Positions 17,513 to 26,593 of a stretch of 56,463 nucleotides of DNA are shown piece by piece. The DNA comes from Nodularia sp. (in: cyanobacteria) (GTDB taxonomy: Bacteria > Cyanobacteriota > Cyanobacteriia > Cyanobacteriales > Nostocaceae), in contig REBL01000107.1 in NCBI GenBank assembly GCA_007692755.1, forward strand, positions 1 through 56,463, written 5' to 3'. The notes beneath the pieces were generated by a model. It was not told the origin of the DNA and made no database searches. It saw nothing but the letters and a program-made list of their open reading frames with translations. Every line of letters begins with the position of its first letter. Position 1 is the stretch's first letter. A program made the position numbers and the translations under genes.

Positions 17513-18008
17513 GGGTTTATATACTCAGAGATTTTTGCTTCTAAAGCTTTGTCGCGTGGTGATTATGTACCATTCGGGTGAGTTTACTAACTACTGTGAA
17601 AGTGCAAATTTACCGCACAGTTAGATAGTTCCCCAAAATCCCACCAAAGTAACAGAATTTGGTTTTAAATGGCAAATGTCATCCAACTCGCTAGACAATA
17701 GCTCTAGAGTTTGTTTCCGTAAATCAGTAGTTATAGGCAGTTACGGAGTGTAACAGTCCACGATCTCTACATTGTTTACTTACTATATATTTATTGTACG
17801 CTCCTAGTTGGTCAATCCCATCATGTAAAATAGACTTTATATATATTCTTCAAAGTCTATATGTCTAGAGTGTGAAGCTAAAGCAGAGGTACACAGAGAA
17901 AAAAAACTGATTAACTCTGCCAAAACAGCTTCTTTGCTAAGAAAGCATTAAAATATATGAAGTAAATTTCTTGTTTAACTTTGGTTGCTGCTTCAGCAAA
18001 GATAGTAT
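17513..18008. other. Divergent intergenic region upstream of lepA
   Basis: This 496-base region holds the divergent promoters of the RHH gene and lepA. One notable structure is a 9-bp perfect inverted repeat, ATAGACTTT (17830-17838) with AAAGTCTAT (17852-17860), in an AT-rich setting. I see no gene. Confidence 0.4.
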
Positions 18009-19820
18009 ATGACTGATGTTCCCGCAGATCGCATTCGCAATTTTTGTATTATTGCTCACATTGACCACGGGAAATCTACCCTCGCTGATCGCTTACTGCA
18101 AGCCACTGGCACTGTAGATGAGCGGAAGATGAAGCAACAGTTCCTCGATAACATGGATCTTGAACGGGAGCGCGGCATTACAATTAAGCTGCAAGCTGCC
18201 CGGATGAACTACAAGGCCAAGGATGGTCAGGAGTATGTACTAAATTTAATTGATACTCCCGGTCATGTGGATTTTTCTTATGAGGTGTCCCGTAGTCTTG
18301 TGGCTTGTGAAGGAGCGCTTTTAGTAGTAGATGCATCTCAAGGTGTAGAGGCACAAACTTTAGCTAATCTGTATTTGGCTTTAGAACATGACCTAGAAAT
18401 TATTCCGGTTTTAAACAAAATCGATTTGCCTGGGGCAGAACCAGATCGGGTAATTAGCGAAATCGAAGAAATTATCGGTTTGGATTGTAGTGGTGCTATT
18501 TTGGCCTCTGCTAAAGAGGGAATTGGCATTAATGAAATTTTGTCAGCAGTGGTAGAACGCATACCACCTCCAAAAGACACCCTAGATGCACCCTTACGGG
18601 CATTGATTTTTGATAGTTATTACGACAGCTACCGGGGAGTGATTGTTTATTTCCGGGTGATGGATGGCAAAATCAAGAAAGGCGATCGCGTTTATTTGAT
18701 GGCATCCGAGAAAGAATACGTCATTGATGAGTTAGGCGTGCTTTCTCCCACAGAAATGCAAGTTGAAGAACTCCACGCTGGAGAAGTAGGCTATTTTGCC
18801 GCAGCCATTAAAGCTGTAGCCGATGCGCGGGTGGGAGACACAATTACCTTAACTAAGGCTAAAGCTGTAGAACCCTTACCTGGTTACACAGAAGCGAAAC
18901 CAATGGTGTTCTGTGGGATGTTCCCCATTGATGCTGACCAGTTTGAAGATTTACGGGAAGCTTTAGGAAAGCTGGAACTCAACGATGCGGCTCTCAAATA
19001 CGAACCAGAAACTTCTAGCGCCATGGGCTTTGGCTTTCGTTGTGGGTTCTTGGGATTACTGCACATGGAAATTGTCCAGGAACGCTTAGAGCGAGAGTAT
19101 AACCTAGATTTAATTATTACAGCCCCTTCAGTAGTTTATCGGGTAGTGACGATAGCGGGTGAAGAATTGTATATAGACAATCCCAGCCGCTTACCCTCTC
19201 CTAATGAACGAGAGAAAATTGAGGAACCCTATGTCCAAGTAGAAATGATTACGCCGGAAACCTACGTTGGCAGTTTGATGGAATTGTCGCAAAATCGGCG
19301 CGGCGTATTCAAAGATATGAAATATCTCGCCCAAGGACGCACCACCCTGACCTACGAGTTACCTTTGGCGGAAGTCGTCACCGACTTTTTTGACCAAATG
19401 AAATCGCGATCGCGCGGTTATGCCAGTATGGAATACCATATCATCGGCTACCGGGAAAACCCCTTGGTGAAGCTGGATATTATGATTAACGGCGATCCCG
19501 TTGATTCCTTAGCAATGATTGTTCACCGAGATAAAGCCTATAACATGGGTCGGTCAATGGCCGAAAAACTCAAGGAACTGATTCCGCGCCATCAATTTAA
19601 AGTCCCAATTCAGGCATCTATTGGCAGTAAAGTCATTGCCAGTGAACACATTCCGGCTTTGCGGAAAGACGTATTGGCTAAGTGCTATGGTGGCGACATC
19701 AGCCGCAAAAAGAAACTTTTGCAGAAACAAGCCAAAGGTAAAAAGCGAATGAAATCTTTAGGGACGGTAGATGTACCCCAGGAAGCTTTTATGGCAGTGC
19801 TGCGCTTAGACCAAAGCTAA
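18009..19820 (+). CDS. lepA: Elongation factor 4 (LepA)
   Basis: A ribosome-associated GTPase, 603 aa, the normal length for the family. It opens [20 protein letters not shown] (P-loop GxxxxGK type) and has the switch motif [10 protein letters not shown], the G3 DTPGHVDF and the G4 [10 protein letters not shown]. The EF4-specific C-terminal domain is intact: [19 protein letters not shown] and [20 protein letters not shown]. It is a single gene followed by a clear intrinsic terminator. It is a housekeeping gene and serves as an anchor for the chromosomal nature of the window. Confidence 0.97.
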   Translation: MTDVPADRIRNFCIIAHIDHGKSTLADRLLQATGTVDERKMKQQFLDNMDLERERGITIKLQAARMNYKAKDGQEYVLNLIDTPGHVDFSYEVSRSLVACEGALLVVDASQGVEAQTLANLYLALEHDLEIIPVLNKIDLPGAEPDRVISEIEEIIGLDCSGAILASAKEGIGINEILSAVVERIPPPKDTLDAPLRALIFDSYYDSYRGVIVYFRVMDGKIKKGDRVYLMASEKEYVIDELGVLSPTEMQVEELHAGEVGYFAAAIKAVADARVGDTITLTKAKAVEPLPGYTEAKPMVFCGMFPIDADQFEDLREALGKLELNDAALKYEPETSSAMGFGFRCGFLGLLHMEIVQERLEREYNLDLIITAPSVVYRVVTIAGEELYIDNPSRLPSPNEREKIEEPYVQVEMITPETYVGSLMELSQNRRGVFKDMKYLAQGRTTLTYELPLAEVVTDFFDQMKSRSRGYASMEYHIIGYRENPLVKLDIMINGDPVDSLAMIVHRDKAYNMGRSMAEKLKELIPRHQFKVPIQASIGSKVIASEHIPALRKDVLAKCYGGDISRKKKLLQKQAKGKKRMKSLGTVDVPQEAFMAVLRLDQS

Positions 19821-19837
19821 CTTGCAAAGAAACCTGT

Positions 19838-19871
19838 CCCTCTCCTTGGTAAGGAGAGGGAAGTATTTTTT
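19838..19871 (+). terminator. Rho-independent terminator of lepA
   Basis: A perfect 10-bp stem, CCCTCTCCTT with AAGGAGAGGG around a GGT loop, is followed by AAGTATTTTTT. It begins 18 bases after the lepA stop. Confidence 0.8.
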
Positions 19872-19896
19872 CATGAGGTCTGATGAAAAAGATTTT

Positions 19897-20185
19897 TCAA
19901 TTAACGTTGCTTTTATAACGTCCAATTAATTCTGTAGTGGCCAAAATATGGTTTTCCATTGCCGCTTCTACTTGTTCCTTCGTAGCACCAAAATCCAACC
20001 CTAAAGGCGCATCTAGGGCATAAAGTTTGAAAAAATAACGATGGATTCCACTCGGCGGACAAGGAGGAGTGTAGCCAAACTGGTCTGCATCATTTTTGCC
20101 CTGGATACCACTTCCTTCTAGCATCGGTATAAAGCTGATCGACAACTCTAGTTTTAATTTCTTCGTCTGTTTGAGTGTAAACCAT
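19897..20185 (-). pseudogene. Chimeric relic: BON-protein start joined to PEBP C-terminus
   Basis: Two gene pieces meet out of frame. From an ATG at 20183-20185 with a strong Shine-Dalgarno (GAGGTGAT), a 31-codon frame reads MVYTQTDEEIKTRVVDQLYT, the typical start of a short BON-domain protein, and stops at 20090-20092. The other frame, from about 20122 down to the stop at 19897, reads GIQGKNDADQFGYTPPCPP and ends HILATTELIGRYKSN, the C-terminal half of a YbhB/YbcL (PEBP, Raf-kinase-inhibitor-like) protein. That family normally has about 150 residues, so its N-terminal half is missing. A deletion that fused two neighbouring genes is the simplest explanation. A short protein of 82 aa could still be made from the start at 20145, but it would lack half the fold. 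Confidence 0.65.
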
Positions 20186-20312
20186 AGCTAGATCACCTCT
20201 CCAATTTCGGTTTAGCTTTTTTGGTGTTGTAGTCTAATTAATTGTGTTACGGTGTTTGGCAATTATGTCGGTACTGATAGCCGGCTTGGGTAGCCATAGA
20301 AATTAGGAAGCA

Positions 20313-20400
20313 GATATAGCAACCGCCAAGGTAGTTAGGACATGGCAAAATTCTCAAACCGAGTCACAGCGAGTATTTGACTTTTGACTTTTGCTATATC
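20313..20400. repeat. Small inverted-repeat element (88 bp)
   Basis: The ends GATATAGCAA (20313-20322) and TTGCTATATC (20391-20400) are perfect inverted copies. The interior starts CCGCCAAGGTAGTTAGGACA, a motif I associate with short interspersed repeats of Nostocales. No coding frame is present. Confidence 0.45.
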
Positions 20401-20493
20401 AGCCTTACCTTGTCCCAGATAATCCGGCAAACAAGCTTTAATTTCTGGTGATGTCTGTATGTAAGTTCCGCATAATTTGGTTTTCTTGCTGTT

Positions 20494-20619
20494 ATGGCTG
20501 TGACATCGCTGTATTTGTTTATATCAATTGAGCCGTTTTATTCACAAGCGCGTTTTGATGCTGTACAACTTGGTTGGTTAATTTCAACTAACCGTATTCG
20601 TGGAGGTATTTACCTTTAA
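20494..20619 (+). pseudogene. Possible N-terminal relic of a membrane transporter
   Basis: A 41-codon frame includes SLYLFISIEPFYSQARFDAV followed by QLGWLISTNR. The hydrophobic-then-loop pattern resembles the first helix and loop of a major facilitator protein, but it stops at 20619 with no continuation in any frame that I could follow. The assignment is tentative. Confidence 0.22.
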
Positions 20620-20810
20620 ACCCAGGGTGAAAAAAATATTTAATGTTATGAAATTAAAACCATGCTAAAAAGCAGAAAGATTTTTCTCCTCTTTCTCTGG
20701 TTGTGTTATTTTGATTGATTATCTCTATCCAAAAATTGTAGTAAATATACTCGCTACAATTACCATTTTTGTATTTTTAGATATTTATAGGGTATTGGAG
20801 ACTTTAGTAA

Positions 20811-22001
20811 ATGAAGATACTGGTGCTGAGTTGGGAGTTTCCGCCGAGGTTAGTTGGCGGAATTTCCCGTCATGTGGCGGAGTTATACCCGGAACTGGTG
20901 AAGTTAGGACATGAAATTCACCTGATTACAGCAGAGTTTGGTCAGGCTTCGATGTATGAGGTAGTCGAAGGCATAAAGGTGCATCGGGTACCAGTGTCAC
21001 ATAGTAACGACTTTTTCCACTGGGTAGTCAATCTTAACCAAAGTATGGGACATCACGCTGGAAAGTTAATCCTGGAAGAAGGACCCTTTGATTTAATCCA
21101 TGCCCATGATTGGTTGGTAGGAGATGCCGCGATCGCTTTAAAGCATAACTTTAAAATTCCTCTGATTGCTACCATCCACGCTACTGAATATGGGCGGCAC
21201 AACGGTATTCACACAGAAATTCAAAGTTATATAAATCATAAAGAAAATTTACTCGCTTATAACGCTTGGCGAATTATAGTTTGTACAGATTATATGCGGC
21301 GAGAGATAGAACAAGCCCTACACAGTCCTGGGAACAAAATAGATGTGATTTATAACGGGATTCGACCAGAAAAGAAACAGCACAACGAAGGCTTTCATGC
21401 TCAAGATTTTCGCCGCCAATTTGCCGCAGACCATGAAAAAATTGTTTATTATGTCGGTCGCATGACTTATGAGAAAGGTGTATCGGTATTACTTAATGCT
21501 GCGCCTCAAGTGCTGAACTCAATGGCAGGTAATGTAAAATTTGTGATTATAGGTGGTGGAAATACAGAGCATCTCCAGCATCAATCCTGGTATTTGGGAA
21601 TTTCCCACAAATGTTACTTTACAGGATTTCTCTCGGATACATACTTGGATAAATTCCAAACCATTGCTGACTGTGCTGTATTCCCCAGTCTTTACGAACC
21701 CTTTGGGATTGTGGCTTTAGAAAGTTTTGCCTCTCGCGTTCCCGTTGTCGTTTCCGATACTGGTGGATTTCCTGAAGTAGTGCAGAATACAAAAACAGGC
21801 ATTGTCACCCAGGTAAATAATCCTCATTCTCTGGCTTGGGGAATTTTAGAAGTTTTGCAACATCCTGGTTATCGACAATGGTTAATTGATAATGCTTACA
21901 AAGATTTAGCGCAACGCTTCAATTGGACAAAATTAGCCCAGCAAACAGAAACAGTTTATCAGCGAGTCGTCCAAGAGCGATCGCAAGTCGTCTGGCATTA
22001 A
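20811..22001 (+). CDS. GT4-family glycosyltransferase
   Basis: A 396-aa GT-B-fold glycosyltransferase. The N-terminal domain opens ILVLSWEFPPRLVGGISRHV, the glycine-rich donor/acceptor loop seen in glycogen-synthase-like and GT4 enzymes. HAHDWLVGDAA follows near residue 105. The C-terminal domain has VYYVGRMTYEKGV (near 220) and the nucleotide-sugar motif EPFGIVALESFASRVPVV (near 300), with the Glu pair expected of retaining enzymes. It is cytosolic or peripheral to the membrane. A role in polysaccharide or glycoconjugate synthesis is likely; the sugar cannot be told. It lies 162 bases ahead of the cyanophycinase-like gene on the same strand. Confidence 0.85.
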   Translation: MKILVLSWEFPPRLVGGISRHVAELYPELVKLGHEIHLITAEFGQASMYEVVEGIKVHRVPVSHSNDFFHWVVNLNQSMGHHAGKLILEEGPFDLIHAHDWLVGDAAIALKHNFKIPLIATIHATEYGRHNGIHTEIQSYINHKENLLAYNAWRIIVCTDYMRREIEQALHSPGNKIDVIYNGIRPEKKQHNEGFHAQDFRRQFAADHEKIVYYVGRMTYEKGVSVLLNAAPQVLNSMAGNVKFVIIGGGNTEHLQHQSWYLGISHKCYFTGFLSDTYLDKFQTIADCAVFPSLYEPFGIVALESFASRVPVVVSDTGGFPEVVQNTKTGIVTQVNNPHSLAWGILEVLQHPGYRQWLIDNAYKDLAQRFNWTKLAQQTETVYQRVVQERSQVVWH

Positions 22002-22163
22002 AACGTACAATAAATCCGAAGATTTTGGTCACATAGCCTAGAGAATTAAACATTACTCTAGATGTTTTGGCGTTAAAAAACAGTACAATCCCTATACGCT
22101 GGAAATTTAACCCTTTCTGGTGCGAGAGTTAGCAATAATTGTGGTTTGCACCAGCAGCTTAGT

Positions 22164-23195
22164 ATGACAAAGGTATTCCCAAGCATAGCAAAGTGGTTAA
22201 AGACTATAGGAAGCTTATGGGTCAAGATGGGAACCGAAATCATATCCCGTCTCAAAGCATTCCTTAAACCAGACTTTCAAGACAAAACTTTAGATTTACG
22301 TTCCCCTTTACCTAGCCCCTTAGCAGGCCCCGTGCATATATTAGGCGGGGGCGGCCCCGATGTAGAAGAAGCTATTCAGTGGATGATTAATCAAGTTAGG
22401 GGTTCTACTAACTACTCGACCAAAATTAATGTTGTTGTACTTCGCACTTACGGTAGTGACGACTACAATCGGTTAATTTATGATATGCAAGGCGTGAATT
22501 ATGTAGAAACTCTGGTAATTAGTAATCGAACGGATGCCAACAGACCTGAGATTTTGGAGAAAGTCAAAAATGCTGGCGTAATTTTCTTTGCTGGTGGCGA
22601 CCAGTGTGAATATATTCGCAGTTGGAAAAACACCAAATTAGAAACTACCATAGAATCAGTTTATGCCAGAGGTGGCGGCATTGGCGGCACTAGTGCAGGT
22701 GCAATGATTCAAAGTGATTATGTCTACGATGCTTGTGCTTCTTCCGAAGAAGGTATTGAAACCAGAGAAGCCCTCGAAGACCCTTATCAAGACATTACTT
22801 TCACTTATAACTTTTTTCCCTGGAGTCATTTGCAGGGAACCATCATCGATACCCATTTTGACAGACGCAAAAGAATGGGTCGAATTATGGCTTTTATCGC
22901 CCGTCAAATTCAGGATGGCGTATCAAACAGTGTTTTAGGGATAGCCATTAGTGAAGAGACATCAGTGGTTGTCGATAAATACGGTATGGCGAAAGTCATG
23001 GGTAGAGGTGCAGCATATTTTGTTTTAGGAGACCATCCCCCAGAAGAATGCAAACCCCGAACACCCCTGACATTTTACGACTACAAAATTTGGCGCGTTC
23101 CCTATGGCGATACCTTCAATTTAAGGGATTTACCCACTAAAGGTTATTATCTCCGCAGCGTCAAACGTGGGCGGTTTGATTCAGACCCCTATTAA
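22164..23195 (+). CDS. Cyanophycinase-family peptidase (S51)
   Basis: A 343-aa S51 serine peptidase-like protein. The nucleophile motif is GGTSAGAM with Ser177, preceded by FFAGGDQCEYIRSW. The conserved segment LQGTIIDTHFDRRKRMGR matches cyanophycinase, the enzyme that cuts cyanophycin into beta-Asp-Arg dipeptides. True CphB is about 270 aa; here about 50 extra N-terminal residues, basic and hydrophobic (KWLKTIGSLWVKMGTEI), precede HILGGGGPDVEEAI. It may therefore be a paralogue with a different substrate. The frame is open to a TTG at 22146, but the ATG at 22164 (MTKVFPS) is preferred. Cyanophycin synthetase is not in the window. Confidence 0.75.
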   Translation: MTKVFPSIAKWLKTIGSLWVKMGTEIISRLKAFLKPDFQDKTLDLRSPLPSPLAGPVHILGGGGPDVEEAIQWMINQVRGSTNYSTKINVVVLRTYGSDDYNRLIYDMQGVNYVETLVISNRTDANRPEILEKVKNAGVIFFAGGDQCEYIRSWKNTKLETTIESVYARGGGIGGTSAGAMIQSDYVYDACASSEEGIETREALEDPYQDITFTYNFFPWSHLQGTIIDTHFDRRKRMGRIMAFIARQIQDGVSNSVLGIAISEETSVVVDKYGMAKVMGRGAAYFVLGDHPPEECKPRTPLTFYDYKIWRVPYGDTFNLRDLPTKGYYLRSVKRGRFDSDPY

Positions 23196-23197
23196 AT

Positions 23198-23224
23198 CAG
23201 TTAACAGTTAACAGTTAACAGTTA
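23198..23224. repeat. Heptanucleotide tandem repeat (CAGTTAA)
   Basis: Nearly four copies of the 7-base unit lie directly after the cyanophycinase-like gene. Such short tandem repeats are typical of heterocystous cyanobacteria. Confidence 0.7.
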
Positions 23225-23296
23225 TCACGCCGATTTAGTCGGAAATCTTGTGTTGTTAATTGGGAACTGGAAAACATTATTCTACACTCTTGTAAT

Positions 23297-23313
23297 GCGG
23301 GCATCTTGCCCGC
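23297..23313. repeat. Hairpin repeat GCGGGCA-TCT-TGCCCGC
   Basis: A perfect 7-bp stem 13 bases past the stop of the desulfurase gene. A near-identical copy in inverted orientation lies at 52346-52362, so it is a dispersed repeat that may double as a terminator hairpin; no T-run follows. Confidence 0.5.
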
Positions 23314-23326
23314 TTTTGGATTTACA

Positions 23327-24490
23327 TTAAATTTTTAAGATAGACTGTAAACTTTGAACAGTAGAAATTACCTGCTGTGCTACTGTGTCTATTTCTTCAG
23401 CAGTATTAAACCGCCCAATTCCAAACCTTACCGAAGCATAAGCTAATTTTTCCGAGTGTCCCAAAGCTGTCAATACATGAGACGGTGCTGTGCTGGTTGA
23501 AGAACAAGCAGAACCAGAAGAAACCGCCATAACTGGCTGCAAACCTAATAATAACGCCGCCCCATCTACACCCTCAACACTGATATTTAAATTTCCTGCT
23601 AGTCGCTGCGTGGGATGTCCATTCAGGTGAACCCCTGACAACTGCGAAAGCTGTTCCCATAATCTTTGTCTGAGTTCAGTCAGACGTTGATTTTCCGTCT
23701 CTTGTGTTCCTAAAGCTATTTCTACAGCTTTCCCAAAACCGACAATTTGGGGCGTGTACAAAGTTCCAGAACGCATCCCCCGTTCATGTCCACCGCCATG
23801 CTGTTGGGCGGCAATTTGGACTCTGGGGTTACGCCTACGCACATATAAAGCCCCGATCCCCTTCGGCCCGTATACCTTATGTGCAGTCAGCGACATCAAG
23901 TCAACTTTCATCGCCTGTACATCTAAGGGAATTTTACCAATAGCTTGGGCGGCATCTGTATGAAAAATTATATTGTTTTCCCGGCACATTTCCCCAATTT
24001 CTGCCAAAGGTTGCAATACACCAATTTCATTATTTGCAGCCATGACCGAAACCAAGATTGTTTCTGGACGAAAGGCTTTTTTAAACTCAGTTAAATCAAT
24101 AATTCCCTCTGGCTGAACTGGGAGAATAGTAATATCAAAACCCAGAGATTTTAAATAAGTACAAGGGTCAAGAACTGCACTATGTTCAGTCGCCACAGTA
24201 ATAATATGCTGACCTTTAGAAAAATAAGCTTCAGCGACACCTTTAATAGCTAAATTATTCGCCTCTGTTGCACCACTTGTAAAGACAATTTCTTCAGGAG
24301 TAGCATTAATAGCTGCGGCTAAAATTTCCCGTGATTGTTTTACAGCCGCTTCCGCTTCCCAACCGTAAACATGACCAATACTAGACGGATTACCAAAGTG
24401 TTCTGTAAAATAGGGAATCATTGCTGCTAATACCTGTTCATCTACAGGTGTAGTAGCGTGACAATCGAGATATATAGGACGAATAGACAT
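23327..24490 (-). CDS. iscS: Cysteine desulfurase (IscS/NifS family)
   Basis: A PLP enzyme that moves sulfur from cysteine to a protein persulfide, 387 aa, the normal length. It opens MSIRPIYLDCHATTPVDEQV and has GATEANNLAIKG, the PLP-lysine motif LTAHKVYGPKGIGALY and the active-site Cys loop SSGSACSSTSTAPSHVL of class I enzymes. Only 3 bases separate its start from the stop of the upstream PD-(D/E)XK gene, so the two are probably co-transcribed and perhaps translationally coupled. It may serve general Fe-S and tRNA thiolation, or be dedicated to its neighbours; the sequence does not decide. A NifS role is less likely because no nif gene is near. Confidence 0.9.
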   Translation of the reverse strand: MSIRPIYLDCHATTPVDEQVLAAMIPYFTEHFGNPSSIGHVYGWEAEAAVKQSREILAAAINATPEEIVFTSGATEANNLAIKGVAEAYFSKGQHIITVATEHSAVLDPCTYLKSLGFDITILPVQPEGIIDLTEFKKAFRPETILVSVMAANNEIGVLQPLAEIGEMCRENNIIFHTDAAQAIGKIPLDVQAMKVDLMSLTAHKVYGPKGIGALYVRRRNPRVQIAAQQHGGGHERGMRSGTLYTPQIVGFGKAVEIALGTQETENQRLTELRQRLWEQLSQLSGVHLNGHPTQRLAGNLNISVEGVDGAALLLGLQPVMAVSSGSACSSTSTAPSHVLTALGHSEKLAYASVRFGIGRFNTAEEIDTVAQQVISTVQSLQSILKI

Positions 24491-24493
24491 AAA

Positions 24494-25120
24494 TTAACTT
24501 AAAATTTGGCTGACGTTTTTTAAAATACTGAGAACTTCGTATAATTCATTTTCTCGCCTAGACAAAGTAAATTTATCTGACAAAGCATACTCAGATTTAT
24601 CCTGTTTGATTAATTTGATAAATTGAAAATCTTCTCCACTAGTTACACATCCAAACACAGGTTTTTCGGGATGGGGATTAGCTAACATATAAGCTAAGGC
24701 TTGAGGTATAGCTTCTAAAAGAGAAAAACTAGAGCGTTTAGACTCAATTACCAATAACCAGAATTGTTCTTGAATTACCAGAACATCAATTCTACCTCGA
24801 ATAATTTCTTCTTTATCCTCCGCCGAAATTTCAATTGATTGTTCACTTCTCATAAAAAAAGGTTCGTCATAAAAACCAGCCAGATTTAGCAAAGGTGATA
24901 AAACAACTAATTTTACTGTTTCTTCGGATAAAGGAGGATATTTTGCTAAACGCAGAAAATGAGATTTTATTTTATCTAACTGTTGTTTTTCCAAATCTGT
25001 AATCCCTGGTAAATTCTCCCACCATTCGGGAAAAAATACCTCATCTTTAGCCTGTTGCAGACCAAATTTTTCTTCTAAATAGGCGAGTCCAACATTTTGC
25101 GCTTGGATAAATTGAACCAT
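24494..25120 (-). CDS. PD-(D/E)XK nuclease-fold protein, copy A
   Basis: A 208-aa protein. A helical N-terminal region (residues 1-75) precedes a nuclease-like core: GRIDVLVIQ with Asp112, then LLVIESKRSSFSL with Glu126 and Lys128, and AIPQALAYMLANP. This is the D...ExK signature of restriction-endonuclease-like folds, similar to the HsdR N-terminal domain, but there is no helicase. It is paralogous to the gene just upstream (25163-25822), with about half the residues shared by eye. The order copy B, copy A, desulfurase on one strand with gaps of 42 and 3 bases indicates an operon. The function is unknown. Confidence 0.75.
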   Translation of the reverse strand: MVQFIQAQNVGLAYLEEKFGLQQAKDEVFFPEWWENLPGITDLEKQQLDKIKSHFLRLAKYPPLSEETVKLVVLSPLLNLAGFYDEPFFMRSEQSIEISAEDKEEIIRGRIDVLVIQEQFWLLVIESKRSSFSLLEAIPQALAYMLANPHPEKPVFGCVTSGEDFQFIKLIKQDKSEYALSDKFTLSRRENELYEVLSILKNVSQILS

Positions 25121-25162
25121 AGTTTTCTCACAGTATATAATTTGGTTAATTAGAACAAAAAA

Positions 25163-25822
25163 TTAACTAAAACTTTTACCTAGTTTCATCAAAATCTGTA
25201 AAACTTTATATAATTCATTTTCACGTCTATATAAACTGAATCTATCAGATAAGGCATATATTACGGCTTTATTTTGTTTAATTAATTTAATAAATTGAAA
25301 ATATTCCCCATTCATGATTAACGAATATACAGGGTAATCAGAAGTAGGCGCAGCTATCATATAAGTAAGTGCTTGAGGTATTGCTTTAGCTAAGGAAAAA
25401 CTAGAGCGTTTAGATTCTATAATCAATATCCATAACTTATTTTGGATGACTAATACATCAATTTTTCCCTTAATAATTTCCTTAGCTGTTTCTACTGATT
25501 CTTCAGGATTAATCATAATGGTTTCACTAATCTCGATAGATTCTTCTGTCGCGATGTGAAAGGGATAACGATAAAACCCAGCTAAATCTAGTAAGGGAGA
25601 CAAAACTACCATTTTTACTGCTTCTGCTAGCAGAGGAGTAGTTTCAAATAAGCTGAGATGGTTACTTTTAACTCTATCTAAGTATTGCTTTTCTAATTCG
25701 GAAATTTCAGGTAAAGAGTCAAACCACTCTGTAAAAAATTGCTGATCTTCAGATTTCTCTAAAGCAAAATTTTCTTTTAAGTAAGCGAGGGTGATGTTTT
25801 GTGCTGGAATAACTTGAACCAT
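25163..25822 (-). CDS. PD-(D/E)XK nuclease-fold protein, copy B
   Basis: A 219-aa paralogue of the next gene. Both open MVQ(F/V)I(Q/P)AQN and share the ExK core: GKIDVLVIQNKLWILIIESK followed by RSSFSLAKAIPQAL. Copy B carries a roughly 11-residue insertion (SETIMINPEESVETAKE region) before the Asp. Both copies keep the catalytic Asp, Glu and Lys, so neither looks decayed. It is the first gene of the proposed three-gene operon. Homology with type I restriction R-subunit N-termini is suggested by the fold only; it could also bind or cut another nucleic acid. Confidence 0.75.
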   Translation of the reverse strand: MVQVIPAQNITLAYLKENFALEKSEDQQFFTEWFDSLPEISELEKQYLDRVKSNHLSLFETTPLLAEAVKMVVLSPLLDLAGFYRYPFHIATEESIEISETIMINPEESVETAKEIIKGKIDVLVIQNKLWILIIESKRSSFSLAKAIPQALTYMIAAPTSDYPVYSLIMNGEYFQFIKLIKQNKAVIYALSDRFSLYRRENELYKVLQILMKLGKSFS

Positions 25823-25879
25823 GTTTGTTGCAACTGGCGAAAAGTGTTATACCCTACTTCGATGATAGCGCTGTTAGGC

Positions 25880-26371
25880 TCACTGGGGATTTGAAGTGGC
25901 TGCTAATTCCTGTAACTTAGTTAATACTGCTTGTGCATGACCTTTGGTTTTGACATTCGGCCAAGTGTAAGCAATTATCCCATCAGGTGCGATGAGAAAA
26001 GTTGACCGGGCTACACCCATATATTCCTTACCCATGAATTTTTTCAAGCGCCATGCACCATAGGCTTCTATGAGATGATGTTCAGGGTCACTTAAGAGGG
26101 TGATGGATAAGCTATGTTTGTTAATAAATTTACAATGGGCTTTTTCTGTATCTGGACTCACACCTAATATTTTTGCTCCCAAGGCGCTGAAGTCTGGAGT
26201 CAAGTCGGTAAAGTCTTTAGCTTCGGTAGTACAGCCAGGGGTGTCATCTTTGGGGTAAAAGTATAGTACAACCCACTGACCGCTAAAATCACTGAGGCTA
26301 ATGGGCTGATTATTTTGGTCTGGTGTGGGGAAATTAGGGGCAGTTTCTCCAGTTTGGGGAATGTTACTCAT
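25880..26371 (-). CDS. bcp: Thioredoxin-dependent peroxiredoxin (Bcp/PrxQ type)
   Basis: Reduces hydrogen and alkyl peroxides, 163 aa, the normal length. The active site DDTPGCTTEAKDFTDL holds the peroxidatic Cys. The second Cys found five residues later in many PrxQ proteins is replaced here by Lys (CTTEAK), so the enzyme probably works without that resolving Cys. Other conserved parts are YFYPKDDTPG, ILGVSPDTEKAHCKF and VARSTFLIAPDG; the Cys in AHCKF could be a resolving residue. It is leftward and monocistronic, 57 bases before the nuclease-fold gene. Confidence 0.9.
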   Translation of the reverse strand: MSNIPQTGETAPNFPTPDQNNQPISLSDFSGQWVVLYFYPKDDTPGCTTEAKDFTDLTPDFSALGAKILGVSPDTEKAHCKFINKHSLSITLLSDPEHHLIEAYGAWRLKKFMGKEYMGVARSTFLIAPDGIIAYTWPNVKTKGHAQAVLTKLQELAATSNPQ

Positions 26372-26593
26372 GATTGGGGTGAGATGGGAAGGGTATCAAA
26401 ATTTTACCTGCATTAGGCGTGTGATGACTAATTTATAAAATTCATTAGTAGTTTTTCAATTCATATATCAATCCTGAATGAGTTATAAAAATTATTGAAC
26501 CGCCAAGCCGCCAAGAGCGCCAAGAGAAAAATAAAAGAAGTTCACAAATGATTGAGGACTGCTATATAAATAAGGCTGTTTTTTAATCTCAAG
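26372..26593. other. Intergenic spacer with CCGCCAAG repeat
   Basis: It contains CCGCCAAGCCGCCAAGAGCG, a short direct-repeat cluster of the type dispersed in cyanobacterial genomes. No gene is seen. Confidence 0.35.

Larger units (their letters stand above)
20186..20810. other. Gene-poor region with relics
   Basis: This 625-base stretch contains an 88-bp inverted-repeat element and a 41-codon frame that may be a membrane transporter relic; both are listed separately. The rest is AT-rich and should carry the promoter of the glycosyltransferase gene. Confidence 0.4.

Noticed and set aside
23198..23224. Short tandem repeats as a CRISPR array
   Set aside because: Seven-base units without spacers are simple tandem repeats; no cas gene is present.
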